Below are positions 8,547-18,031 of a DNA stretch of 64,000 bases, piece after piece. Origin of the DNA: Streptomyces aurantiogriseus (GTDB taxonomy: Bacteria > Actinomycetota > Actinomycetes > Streptomycetales > Streptomycetaceae); NCBI RefSeq assembly GCF_014649375.1, contig NZ_BMSX01000034.1, forward strand, positions 22,601-86,600, read 5' to 3'. The notes under the pieces are model-generated. The model was given only the letters and a program-made list of their open reading frames with translations. It ran no database searches and was not told where the DNA came from. A program made the position numbers and the translations under genes. Position 1 is the first letter of the stretch, and each line of letters starts with the position of its first letter.

Positions 8547-9125
8547 TCAGACGGTCAGACCCTTGCCCCTCAGGAACTTGACCGGGTCGATCGCCGAGCC
8601 GTAGTTCGCGGTCGTACGGATCTCGAAGTGCAGGTGCGGGCCGCTGGAGTTGCCCGTGTTGCCGGACAGGGCGATGCGCTGACCGGTCTTGACGATCTGA
8701 CCGATCCTCACGTCGACCTCCGACAGGTGGGCGTACTGGGAGTACGTGCCGTTGCCGTGCCTGATGACGATGGCGTTGCCGTAGGCCGGACCGTCACCTG
8801 CGCCGTTGCCGCCGGCCTTGACCACGGTGCCGCCGTGCGCGGCCACGACCTTGGTGCCGCTCGGCACAGCGAAGTCCTGCCCACTGTGGGTGGACTGCCA
8901 CATGCCGCCGGCCTGGGCGAAGCTGGCGGACTTCGTGTAGTGCGCCACCGGCTTGACCCAGGAGGTGGCGGAGGCGGTCTTCGCGGCGGGCTGGGCGGCC
9001 GGCTGGACGGCGGACGCCACCCCGCTCCCCAGCACGACCGAGGCGCCGAGAGCGGCGGCCCCGACGGCCACGCGGGTGCGGAGCAGGGACGTACGGGAGG
9101 AACGGGACGTGACGCGCTGGAACAT
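8547..9125 (-). CDS. Secreted M23-family metallopeptidase
   Basis: Exported cell-wall hydrolase of 192 aa. A classic signal peptide (RTSLLRTR, hydrophobic stretch, ASA cleavage motif near residue 38) precedes a linker and a LytM/M23 domain. Zinc ligands are visible as HSGQDFAVP (His and Asp) and the HLHFEIR motif. It lacks LysM or other wall-binding modules. It should cleave peptide cross-bridges of peptidoglycan. ATG 9125 begins the signal peptide; an in-frame start ~100 nt upstream would prepend a non-signal sequence. Confidence 0.87.
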   Translation of the reverse strand: MFQRVTSRSSRTSLLRTRVAVGAAALGASVVLGSGVASAVQPAAQPAAKTASATSWVKPVAHYTKSASFAQAGGMWQSTHSGQDFAVPSGTKVVAAHGGTVVKAGGNGAGDGPAYGNAIVIRHGNGTYSQYAHLSEVDVRIGQIVKTGQRIALSGNTGNSSGPHLHFEIRTTANYGSAIDPVKFLRGKGLTV

Positions 9126-9644
9126 CGAAACCTCATGGGGCTGGGGACGGAGAAAACCACCCGACGTACGGACGTCCGCCGGATGGGCCATCCCTTGGTA
9201 ACCCCTGGGCTCACATTGCCCCAAACGTGTGACCTACGACAGAAGCTAGTACCTACACCCCAAAACGGACTACTTCTTGACAGTCCACACTTTCATCGCT
9301 ATTCCCGCCGATCCACGCAGTTGACGTGAAGCGTCCGCGCAATCTCGCACCTTAAGTCCGTTTTGCGAAAATCGTGATCGCCACTATTCCACCTAGTAAC
9401 GGACAAATCGCCTGTGCGGCATGTCACCGGGCGCCCCATCCAAAGGGCTTGGAAATGTGACGGGGGCTACTTCCGCCCCTGCTTTGGGAGTTGTGACCCG
9501 CGCCATAACGGCTGCACGGGGCTGTGATGGACCTCTCATGCTCAACTACCGTCCAGTAACCCGCTGGTTCCCCTCAGGCCATCCCCACCGATGAGCATGC
9601 CCACGACACCCGTAGCGCCATGGACGCGAGAGGACCCCCACACC
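9126..9644. promoter_or_regulatory. 519-bp divergent intergenic region, peptidase/phosphatase
   Basis: No credible gene, and markedly more AT-rich than its surroundings. A good plus-strand housekeeping-type promoter, TTGACA (9277-9282) - 17 nt - TATTCC (9300-9305), would give a ~335-nt leader for the phosphatase gene or an independent short RNA. I looked for the c-di-AMP (ydaO) riboswitch that often precedes Streptomyces wall hydrolases on the minus strand and did not find its conserved core. Confidence 0.4.
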
Positions 9645-10292
9645 ATGACCCCGAGAGGCACCTGGACGCGCCGCATCACCATGACCGCCGTGGCCACGGC
9701 CGCCGTCACCGCGATGGCCGTCCCGGCAGGCGCCCAGGCCGCGACGGCCACCAGCACGTCCACCGTCGCCACGGCCACCACCACCGCTGCCGCTGAGGAC
9801 GTCGACTACGACACCTGGCAGGCGGACTGCCAGGCTTTGATGAACCAGGCGCTGCCGTACCTGAAGCAGCGCATCGCCGCGACCAAGCCGGGCGAGAAGC
9901 AGGCGATCGTCCTCGACATCGACAACACCACGCTGGAGACCGACTTCGGCTTCAGCTACCCGCAGCCGGCCAACAAGCCGGTCCTCGACGTCGCCAAGTA
10001 CGCCCAGGACCACGGCGTCTCGCTGTTCTTCGTCACCGCCCGCCCGGGCATCATCGCCGGGGTGACCGACTACAACCTCAAGTACGTCGGCTACAAGGTC
10101 TCCGGCCTCTACGTACGCGGCCTGTTCGACCTCTTCAAGGACGTCGCCGCGTACAAGACCGCACAGCGCGTCGACATCGAGTCCAAGGGCTACACGATCA
10201 TCGCGAACATCGGCAACAGCGCCACCGACCTGTCGGGCGGTCACGCCGAGAAGACCTTCAAACTGCCGGACTACGACGGGCAGTTGTCGTAA
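9645..10292 (+). CDS. Secreted HAD-superfamily (class B-like) acid phosphatase
   Basis: Product of 215 aa. A signal peptide (RRITMTAVATAAVTAMAVPAGAQA) and a Thr/Ala linker precede a HAD domain with motif I DIDNTTLETD (nucleophile Asp), motif II in FFVTARPG and a C-terminal IGNSATDL acidic loop. It fits the HAD/acid-phosphatase IIIB group that hydrolyses phosphomonoesters outside the cell. ATG 9645 is preferred over an upstream in-frame ATG (9591) because it is preceded by GAGAGG and starts a textbook signal peptide. Confidence 0.82.
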   Translation: MTPRGTWTRRITMTAVATAAVTAMAVPAGAQAATATSTSTVATATTTAAAEDVDYDTWQADCQALMNQALPYLKQRIAATKPGEKQAIVLDIDNTTLETDFGFSYPQPANKPVLDVAKYAQDHGVSLFFVTARPGIIAGVTDYNLKYVGYKVSGLYVRGLFDLFKDVAAYKTAQRVDIESKGYTIIANIGNSATDLSGGHAEKTFKLPDYDGQLS

Positions 10293-10317
10293 CGCGTGAG
10301 CGTTCCTCAGGCATGCG

Positions 10318-10353
10318 AAAGGGGCCGGTGCTCAGAAGAGCACCGGCCCCTTT
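10318..10353. terminator. Bidirectional terminator between phosphatase gene and clpC
   Basis: Perfect 16-bp stem (AAAGGGGCCGGTGCTC paired with its complement) closed by the loop AGAA. Flanking A and T runs suit termination from both sides. It lies in the 94-bp gap between two convergent genes. Confidence 0.85.
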
Positions 10354-10386
10354 CTACGAGGCTTCCTCAGGCGAACCCGCGGAAGG

Positions 10387-12912
<2,526 letters not shown>

Positions 12913-13342
12913 CGTTAATCGCTCCTCAGAGCGGTCAGGCAGTGGGGGGAACTTCCCCTCCCTGTCCTTCCGCAGCTTAGTCCCGCAAGCGGGGACCGCT
13001 CATTCCAACTGCCGACACCGTCGATGGCCTCCTGACCCCGCTAACGCCGACATCTGCTCCAACCCGATGGTGCGAGACGATGTTCCCGCAGGCCAGGTGG
13101 TTACCCTCACCATCACTACGCCGATGGCGAACGTGAGACGCCCTGTCCTGCGTGTCGCCCCCTCCCACTAGGGATGTCTTACCCGCTGGGACTGACACTC
13201 CATGCCGCGCGCACCGGTTCCCTCAGCTACGGGCGAACAACCTTGCGCCTCCGCGTACGCCCACACGCCCCCCTTCCGGCACTCTGCGCGCACGCGGGAA
13301 CACTCAGCGTAACTCTCGGTCCCTCGGGCCGTTGCACTCGGC
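12913..13342. promoter_or_regulatory. clpC / SCO3374-family divergent intergenic region
   Basis: 430 bp without a convincing coding region. The part next to clpC (12913-12990) holds the leader and SD (rc of CTCCTCAGAGCG). The ClgR-type box lies at 13119-13132. Nothing else recognisable is seen between 13140 and the plus-strand gene. Confidence 0.45.
13119..13132 (-). promoter_or_regulatory. ClgR-type operator upstream of clpC
   Basis: On the minus strand the site reads GTTCGC-CATCG-GCG. This matches the GTTCGC-N5-GCG motif that I remember for ClgR, the activator of clp and lon genes in Streptomyces. It lies ~207 bp before the clpC start, a plausible activator position if the transcript has a leader. 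Confidence 0.6.
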
Positions 13343-13915
13343 ATGGTTGGCTCAGTCCCTCTCCCCCGTCGGCCGCTCGACCCGGATGATCCGGCCGGCC
13401 GGGTCCGCGGCTGGTACGAGAACGAACTGGGGTGGGCGACGGTGCCCGGGGAGCCGGTACGACTTTTGGCGGGCGTGCGCTTCGACGTCCTGGACGTGCC
13501 GGCCGAGGCGGGCCACGCGGCGCTGCGGCGCCTGGCGCCGGGCTCTCCGGTGGCCGTTCGGGGAGATCGGATGCGGCTGCTGGTGGCCGCGGGCAGCGCG
13601 GAGGAGCTGCCGGGGATCCTGCGGTGGCTGGAGTGGGGGGCGCTGCCGCTGGACCTGACGGCGATCGGCGCGGGCGGCGTCATCGAGGCGCCCTTGCCTC
13701 CGGGTCCGGAGTCCTCAGGGGGTGCGCAGGGGGCCGCCGTGTGGGTGCGGCCCCCCGTGGCCGGGCGTGAGGTCGAGGCCTCGCTGCCGACGGTGTCGGC
13801 CTTGGGGGGCGGTGGGGGCGCCCCCGATCTCGTGCGGCTGGTGGACACGCTGGCGACGCACTGTCACCGTGTCCGGCTGCGGCGCGTGTGCGCTCAGGCG
13901 TTGGCCTTCTCGTAA
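13343..13915 (+). CDS. SCO3374-family protein, function unknown
   Basis: Product of 190 aa conserved next to lsr2 in Streptomyces (the SCO3374 family, from memory). It begins with the conserved strip PLDPDDPAGRVRGWYENELG. It contains a mid-region RGDRMRLLVAAGSAEELPGIL that resembles part of bifunctional primase/polymerase N-terminal domains but lacks obvious catalytic residues, and ends in a Gly-rich loop and a basic helix. No signal or membrane segment. Its last 22 nt overlap the convergent lsr2 gene. Confidence 0.7.
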   Translation: MVGSVPLPRRPLDPDDPAGRVRGWYENELGWATVPGEPVRLLAGVRFDVLDVPAEAGHAALRRLAPGSPVAVRGDRMRLLVAAGSAEELPGILRWLEWGALPLDLTAIGAGGVIEAPLPPGPESSGGAQGAAVWVRPPVAGREVEASLPTVSALGGGGGAPDLVRLVDTLATHCHRVRLRRVCAQALAFS

Positions 13916-14229
13916 GCCTCGCGAATGGACGCGGGAACGCGGCCACGGTCGTTGACCTCGTAACCGTTCTCCTTCGCCCACGCGCGGATCTGTGCGGTGT
14001 CCTGGCTGCCACCGGTAGCGGCGCGCGCCTTTCCGCGTCCGCCCGAAGCACGGCCTCCGGTACGACGACCGCCCTTCACATAGGGGTCGAGAAGGCTGCG
14101 CAGCTTGTCCGCATTGGCCGTCGTGAGATCGATCTCGTAGGTCTTGCCGTCCAGCGCGAACGTCACGGTCTCGTCCGCCTCGCCGCCGTCGAGGTCGTCG
14201 ACAAGAAGGACCTGAACCTTCTGTGCCAC
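13894..14229 (-). CDS. lsr2: Nucleoid-associated protein Lsr2
   Basis: H-NS-like xenogeneic silencer of 111 aa that coats AT-rich DNA. The N-terminal dimerisation domain (AQKVQVLLVDDLDGGEADET, beta-hairpin FALDGKTYEIDL) is followed by a basic Gly/Arg linker. The C-terminal DNA-binding domain (IRAWAKENGYEVNDRGRVPA) contains the minor-groove RGR core. The GTG at 14229 (VAQKV...) matches the family N-terminus and has an SD (GAAAGGAAA); longer in-frame extensions are spurious. A promoter with an embedded palindrome lies ~70 bp upstream, suggesting autoregulation. Confidence 0.93.
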   Translation of the reverse strand: MAQKVQVLLVDDLDGGEADETVTFALDGKTYEIDLTTANADKLRSLLDPYVKGGRRTGGRASGGRGKARAATGGSQDTAQIRAWAKENGYEVNDRGRVPASIREAYEKANA

Positions 14230-14295
14230 CGGATTTCCTTTCATCGATAACGTGAGGGCCGGGGGTCTGCGGCGTCCGCCGTTTCGCCGCCCCTT

Positions 14296-14324
14296 GTTAT
14301 ATGCAGTACTGCAGTACGTCGGAA
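14296..14324 (-). promoter_or_regulatory. lsr2 promoter with operator palindrome in the spacer
   Basis: Minus-strand -35 TTCCGA (14324-14319), 17-bp spacer, -10 TATAAC (14301-14296). The spacer contains overlapping perfect palindromes TGCAGTACTGCA (14302-14313) and GTACTGCAGTAC (14306-14317). A factor bound there would block RNA polymerase. The predicted leader is ~60 nt. Confidence 0.65.
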
Positions 14325-14455
14325 AGCAAACCGCTTTTGCTGGAAAAACACAAACCCTCGGGAGAGGCCTGTGGCCGGGCCCGCGTCCGGAAACGTACGC
14401 GTTTCGGACATAGGGCACTCGGACAAGGCCGGTCGGTCCGGAATGGACTCGACGA

Positions 14456-14989
14456 TCACAGATGCAGAAGCATCCGGCTGTTGCCCAAGGTGTTCGGTTT
14501 CACTCGTTCGAGTCCGAGGAACTCCGCGACGCCCTCGTCATAGGAACGAAGGAGCTCCGCGTAGACATCGGTGTCGACCGGCGTCTCGCCGATCTCCACG
14601 AAGCCGTGCTTGCCGAAGAAGTCCACTTCGAAGGTCAGGCAGAAAACGCGCCGAACGCCGAGCCAGCGCGCGGTGTGCAGCAACTTCTCCAACAACTGGT
14701 GACCGACGCCGGCGCCCTTCAGGCCCGGCTTCACCGCGAGAGTGCGCACTTCCGCGAGGTCTTCCCACATCACGTGCAGGGCTCCGCAGCCGACCACCTC
14801 GGCGTTGTCGTCACGTTCGGCGACCCAGAACTCCTGGATGTCCTCGTAAAGCGTCACCGTCGCTTTGTCGAGCAGGATGCCGTCACGGACGTACGCGTCA
14901 AGGAGACGGCGCACGGCGGGGACATCGCTGGTCCGGGCCCGGCGGACGGTGATGGCTTTAGCGCTGACTTCGGGGCTCTGTGCTGACAT
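14456..14989 (-). CDS. argA: Single-domain GNAT acetyltransferase, ArgA-type N-acetylglutamate synthase
   Basis: Product of 177 aa consisting of a single GNAT domain: ITVRRARTSDVPAVRRLLDA, WVAERDDNAEVVGCGALHV, acetyl-CoA loop motif LKGAGVGHQLLEKLL, and VDFFGKHGFVEIG. This size and sequence match the short actinobacterial N-acetylglutamate synthase (M. tuberculosis Rv2747 type), which performs the first step of arginine synthesis without an amino-acid kinase-like domain. The lead to arginine is by family only; the arg cluster is not nearby. It follows the BlaI-type gene after 9 nt, so they are probably cotranscribed. Confidence 0.72.
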   Translation of the reverse strand: MSAQSPEVSAKAITVRRARTSDVPAVRRLLDAYVRDGILLDKATVTLYEDIQEFWVAERDDNAEVVGCGALHVMWEDLAEVRTLAVKPGLKGAGVGHQLLEKLLHTARWLGVRRVFCLTFEVDFFGKHGFVEIGETPVDTDVYAELLRSYDEGVAEFLGLERVKPNTLGNSRMLLHL

Positions 14990-14998
14990 GTGCGGACG

Positions 14999-15433
14999 CT
15001 ATCGCCCGCCGGTCTCCCTTGCCGAGCCGGGGTTCTCGCCGGGACTCCCCGCTTGTGCGGCTTCGGATGTTTCCGGACCTTGGACGATGCGTACCGCGTC
15101 GCGGAGGGCCTGTCGCTGTTCGTCGCTCATCATCCCGAAGAACGCGACGAGAGCGGCGGCGGGGTTGTCGCTCTGCGCCCAGGCGTCGTTCATCAGGGCG
15201 GCGGCGTAGGCGGCCCGGGTGGAGACGGCCTCATATCGATAGGCCCGGCCTTCCGCCTCACGGCGCACCCAGCCCTTCTGATGGAGATTGTCCAAAACGG
15301 TCATCACCGTGGTGTACGCGATGGACCGTTCCCGTTGAAGGTCTTCCAGAACTTCTCGAACGGTCACCGGGCGGTTCCACTTCCACACCCGCGTCATGAC
15401 CGCGTCTTCGAGTTCTCCCAATGGGCGAGGCAC
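14999..15433 (-). CDS. BlaI/MecI/CopY-family repressor
   Basis: Product of 144 aa with the BlaI-type winged helix at residues ~5-75 (LGELEDAVMTRVWKW, SIAYTTVMTVLDNLHQKGW) and the family's C-terminal dimerisation helices (DEQRQALRDAVRIV). No BlaR-type M56 sensor protease is adjacent; instead it leads an operon with the ArgA-type gene. The signal it answers is unknown. Confidence 0.82.
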   Translation of the reverse strand: MPRPLGELEDAVMTRVWKWNRPVTVREVLEDLQRERSIAYTTVMTVLDNLHQKGWVRREAEGRAYRYEAVSTRAAYAAALMNDAWAQSDNPAAALVAFFGMMSDEQRQALRDAVRIVQGPETSEAAQAGSPGENPGSARETGGR

Positions 15434-15508
15434 ATCTCAGAACAATAGTGGTAGATCCCGCCAATGGCGTGCCGAACGGGCACATTCCTCTGCGAACACG
15501 AACAAAAG

Positions 15509-15545
15509 GGGCGTACGGCTCCCGGACTGCGGGAGCCGTACGCCC
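15509..15545 (-). terminator. Intrinsic terminator on the minus strand
   Basis: Perfect 16-bp stem (15509-15524 with 15530-15545), 5-nt loop, followed in the minus-strand direction by CTTTTG. It ends transcription from the small membrane-protein gene at 15564-15743. Confidence 0.8.
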
Positions 15546-15563
15546 TGGAGCGCGGGACTGGGA

Positions 15564-15743
15564 TCAGGCGTCGGTGTCCGGGGAGGTCTGGCGGACGCCG
15601 TCCGCGCGCGCGAGGGCGGCGTCGACGGCCGCGTCCTCCTTGGCCTTGTTGACCCCGCCCTGGGTCTTCACGATCACCCTGATCACGCCGATGAAGAACA
15701 CGGCCATGACGACCGGGGGCACGAGCGCGGAGACGTAGTCCAT
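15564..15743 (-). CDS. Small single-span membrane protein, unknown function
   Basis: Product of 59 aa: one N-terminal transmembrane helix (VSALVPPVVMAVFFIGVIRV), then a basic turn (IVKTQGG) and a charged, probably helical tail. ATG 15743 is preceded by a GGAT/CCTGG context and immediately starts the hydrophobic helix; upstream in-frame codons are low-complexity. The strong terminator just downstream supports that this is a genuine transcription unit. Confidence 0.68.
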   Translation of the reverse strand: MDYVSALVPPVVMAVFFIGVIRVIVKTQGGVNKAKEDAAVDAALARADGVRQTSPDTDA

Positions 15744-15819
15744 GGATCCAGGGTAGCCACGGCGGAAGGGGACATCGGGGCGGGGTCGGGATGCGGGAGG
15801 ACGCCCTGCCGGCGGCCTC

Positions 15820-16545
15820 TCAGCCGACCGCGAGCCGCTGGTCGGGGTTTGCGGGCGGCGGGCTCGGCTTGCGGCGCGGGAAGACTTCACCCGGGGTGGG
15901 GATGGGCCGGCGCGCGGGCTGGGGCTCCGAAGGCTTCACGGGGACGGGGCCGGGACCGGGGCGGGGTGCGGCCGGTTTCTCGGCGGGTTTCTTCTTCGGT
16001 TCCTCCGCCGGCCCCTCGGTCGCGACGGCGACATGACCCACGGTCTCCCCGTCCGCGGCGCCGGAGAGGCCTCCGGGCAGGGCCAGGAGGCGCGTACGGG
16101 ACGCCGGCACCACGGGCGCCGCCGGGGTGTCCCGGTGAGCCGTACGGCGCGCGAGACGGGCGCGTACGTCCTGTTCGGCGAGGACCTGGCAGCGGTCCAG
16201 GAGAGCGGCGGCCGTCGGATTGCCGCGCAGGGCACGCAGAGCGGCGAGGTCGTCGGGGCCGGGCCGGTGGCCGGCGCCCAGCACCTCCTCCAGGAGCGTG
16301 AGGTAGCCGGCTGCGGTGCCGGGGAGAGCGGCGCGGTACCGGGCGAGGTCGGCCACCAGGAAGGCCCGCAGCCGGGCGGCCTCGCGCATCGCCTCGTCGA
16401 GGGACTCGGCGAGGCGATGACAGTCCTGGACATCCTCGGCCGAGGCGGGACCGGGGTGGAGGGCGAGGGCGAGGGCGCGGCGGAGCACACGCAGCTCCTC
16501 CGCGCCGAACACCATGCCGCCGCGGGATCCGTATGGCGTGGGCAT
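15820..16545 (-). CDS. Conserved hypothetical protein, helical N-terminus and Pro-rich tail
   Basis: Product of 241 aa. Residues ~1-145 are predicted helical and free of membrane segments (LRVLRRALALALHPGPASAE, LRAFLVADLARYRAALPGTA). Residues ~185-241 are an unstructured Pro/Lys/Glu-rich tail ending in NPDQRLAVG. Recognised only as a protein that Streptomyces genomes carry in this neighbourhood; no function can be assigned. ATG 16545 is preferred because upstream in-frame sequence is Arg-rich noise. Confidence 0.6.
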   Translation of the reverse strand: MPTPYGSRGGMVFGAEELRVLRRALALALHPGPASAEDVQDCHRLAESLDEAMREAARLRAFLVADLARYRAALPGTAAGYLTLLEEVLGAGHRPGPDDLAALRALRGNPTAAALLDRCQVLAEQDVRARLARRTAHRDTPAAPVVPASRTRLLALPGGLSGAADGETVGHVAVATEGPAEEPKKKPAEKPAAPRPGPGPVPVKPSEPQPARRPIPTPGEVFPRRKPSPPPANPDQRLAVG

Positions 16546-16599
16546 GCGGCGACGATACGCGCTAATCAGACAAATTCGACATAAGGGACGGGTGTGGCG

Positions 16600-17215
16600 C
16601 GGCCGATTCCGCCCCCTGGCCCGCGCCGCCTCACCCGCGCGGGCTCGCGCGCCGGGCACGCGGGGTTGCGTGCCTCAGGTGAACGGGGTTGCGCGCCTCG
16701 GGCACGCGGGGTTGTGCGCCTGACCGCGCCGGGCGGGGCGCGGTCGACGCGCTCGCGCGGGCTTGCGCGGCTTTTCGCGCGCGGGCTCACGTAGCTTCCG
16801 CACGCGGGCATGCGCGGCTTACCCGCCCGGGCCAGTGCGCCCCACCTGCGTGGGCTCGCGCGGCTTATCCGCCCGGGCCAGTGCGCCCCACCTGCGTGGG
16901 CTCGCGCGGCTCACCCACGCGCGGTTGTGCGCCTTGCTTGCGCCGGGCGAGGCGCGCCAGCGCACTCGCGCAGGCCACGCCCTGGACCCATGCGCTTTCA
17001 CAGCCGACCGGCACGGCCCTATCCGTCCGGCCCACTGCAACCCACCTGCACGGGCCCTTGCAGCTCACCCACGCCGGTTGTGCGCCCTGCCCGCGCCGGG
17101 TTCCTGCCGCCTACCCACGCTGGTTCATGCGGGCGTACCGCAGGGGCTTCGGCGCTCTTACCTGCGCAGGGTTCGCGCGGGCACGCGTGCGTTCAGCCGG
17201 CGTGCCCGCGCCTCC
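16600..17215. repeat. Gene-free tract of degenerate GC-rich repeats
   Basis: 673 bp between the 16545 start and the coaX stop contain no credible gene. The tract is built of related blocks: variants of GCGGTTGTGCGCC at ~16702-16720, ~16915-16933 and ~17071-17086, each followed by TTGC/CCGC-GCGCCGGG. An upstream block (CCGCCCGGGCCAGTGC, CCCACCTGC, GGGC, CGGCTCACCC) is recognisable both at ~16868-16915 and again at ~17023-17070. The longer unit is therefore ~155 bp and decayed. Long reading frames through it are compositional artefacts. Confidence 0.65.
16812..16903. repeat. Two exact-phase 46-bp tandem repeats
   Basis: Copies 16812-16857 and 16858-16903 differ at a single base (CTTACCC versus CTTATCC). 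A third, diverged copy begins at 16904. This is the youngest duplication within the degenerate tract. Confidence 0.9.
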
Positions 17216-17218
17216 TGC

Positions 17219-18016
17219 TCACATGCGCGACACGTTCCGCTCGTACACCAGCCGCAGCCCGATCAGCGTCAGCCACGGCTCGTGCTCGTCGATCACCGAG
17301 GACTCGCCCAGCACCATCGGCGCCAGGCCGCCCGTCGCGATCACCGTCACGTCGTCCGGGTCGTCCGAGAGCTCCCGCGCCATCCGGCTCACGACGCCGT
17401 CGACCTGGCCCGCGAAGCCGTAGACGATGCCGGCCTGCATCGCCTCGACCGTGTTCTTGCCGATCACGCTGCGCGGGCGGGCCACCTCGATCTTGCGCAG
17501 TTGCGCGGCCTTGACGCCCAGGGCCTCGACGGAGATCTCGATGCCGGGGGCGATGACGCCGCCGACGTACTCCCCGCGCGCGCTGATCGCGTCGAACGTC
17601 GTCGCCGTGCCGAAGTCGACGACGATCGCGGGGCCGCCGTAGAGCTCGTTCGCGGCGACCGCGTTGATGATGCGGTCGGCGCCGACCTCCTTGGGGTTGT
17701 CGAAGAGGATCGGTACGCCCGTCTTCACGCCGGGTTCGACGAGCACGGCGGGGACGTCGCCGTAGTAGCGGCGGGTGACCTCGCGCAGCTCGTGCAGGAC
17801 GGACGGGACGGTCGCGCAGATCGCGATGCCGTCGATGCCGTCGCCCAGCTCCACCCCGAGGAGGGGGTGCATGCCCATCAGGCCCTGGAGGAGGACCGCG
17901 AGCTCGTCGGCCGTACGGCGGGCGTCCGTCGAGATCCGCCAGTGCTCGACGATGTCCTCACCGTCGAACAGGCCGAGCACGGTGTGCGTGTTCCCCACGT
18001 CGATCGTCAGCAGCAT
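17219..18016 (-). CDS. coaX: Type III pantothenate kinase
   Basis: Catalyses ATP-dependent phosphorylation of pantothenate, the first step from pantothenate to CoA. The 265-aa product has the ASKHA-fold motifs DVGNTHTVLGLF (phosphate loop, ~6-17), GADRIINAVAA (pantothenate site) and VVDFGTATTFD. It is the last gene of the operon DUF2520-panC-nadB-nadC-coaX, 15 nt after nadC. Type III kinases need a monovalent cation and resist CoA feedback, a family property. Confidence 0.94.
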   Translation of the reverse strand: MLLTIDVGNTHTVLGLFDGEDIVEHWRISTDARRTADELAVLLQGLMGMHPLLGVELGDGIDGIAICATVPSVLHELREVTRRYYGDVPAVLVEPGVKTGVPILFDNPKEVGADRIINAVAANELYGGPAIVVDFGTATTFDAISARGEYVGGVIAPGIEISVEALGVKAAQLRKIEVARPRSVIGKNTVEAMQAGIVYGFAGQVDGVVSRMARELSDDPDDVTVIATGGLAPMVLGESSVIDEHEPWLTLIGLRLVYERNVSRM

Positions 18017-18031
18017 GGCCGGTTCCCGCTC

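Noticed and set aside
9126..9300. c-di-AMP (ydaO) riboswitch before the M23 peptidase gene
   Set aside because: Such riboswitches are common before Streptomyces wall hydrolases, but the conserved core sequences are not visible in the minus-strand leader.
16812..16950. Repeat array as possible CRISPR
   Set aside because: Repeats are adjacent tandem copies without unique spacers and no cas gene is in the window.
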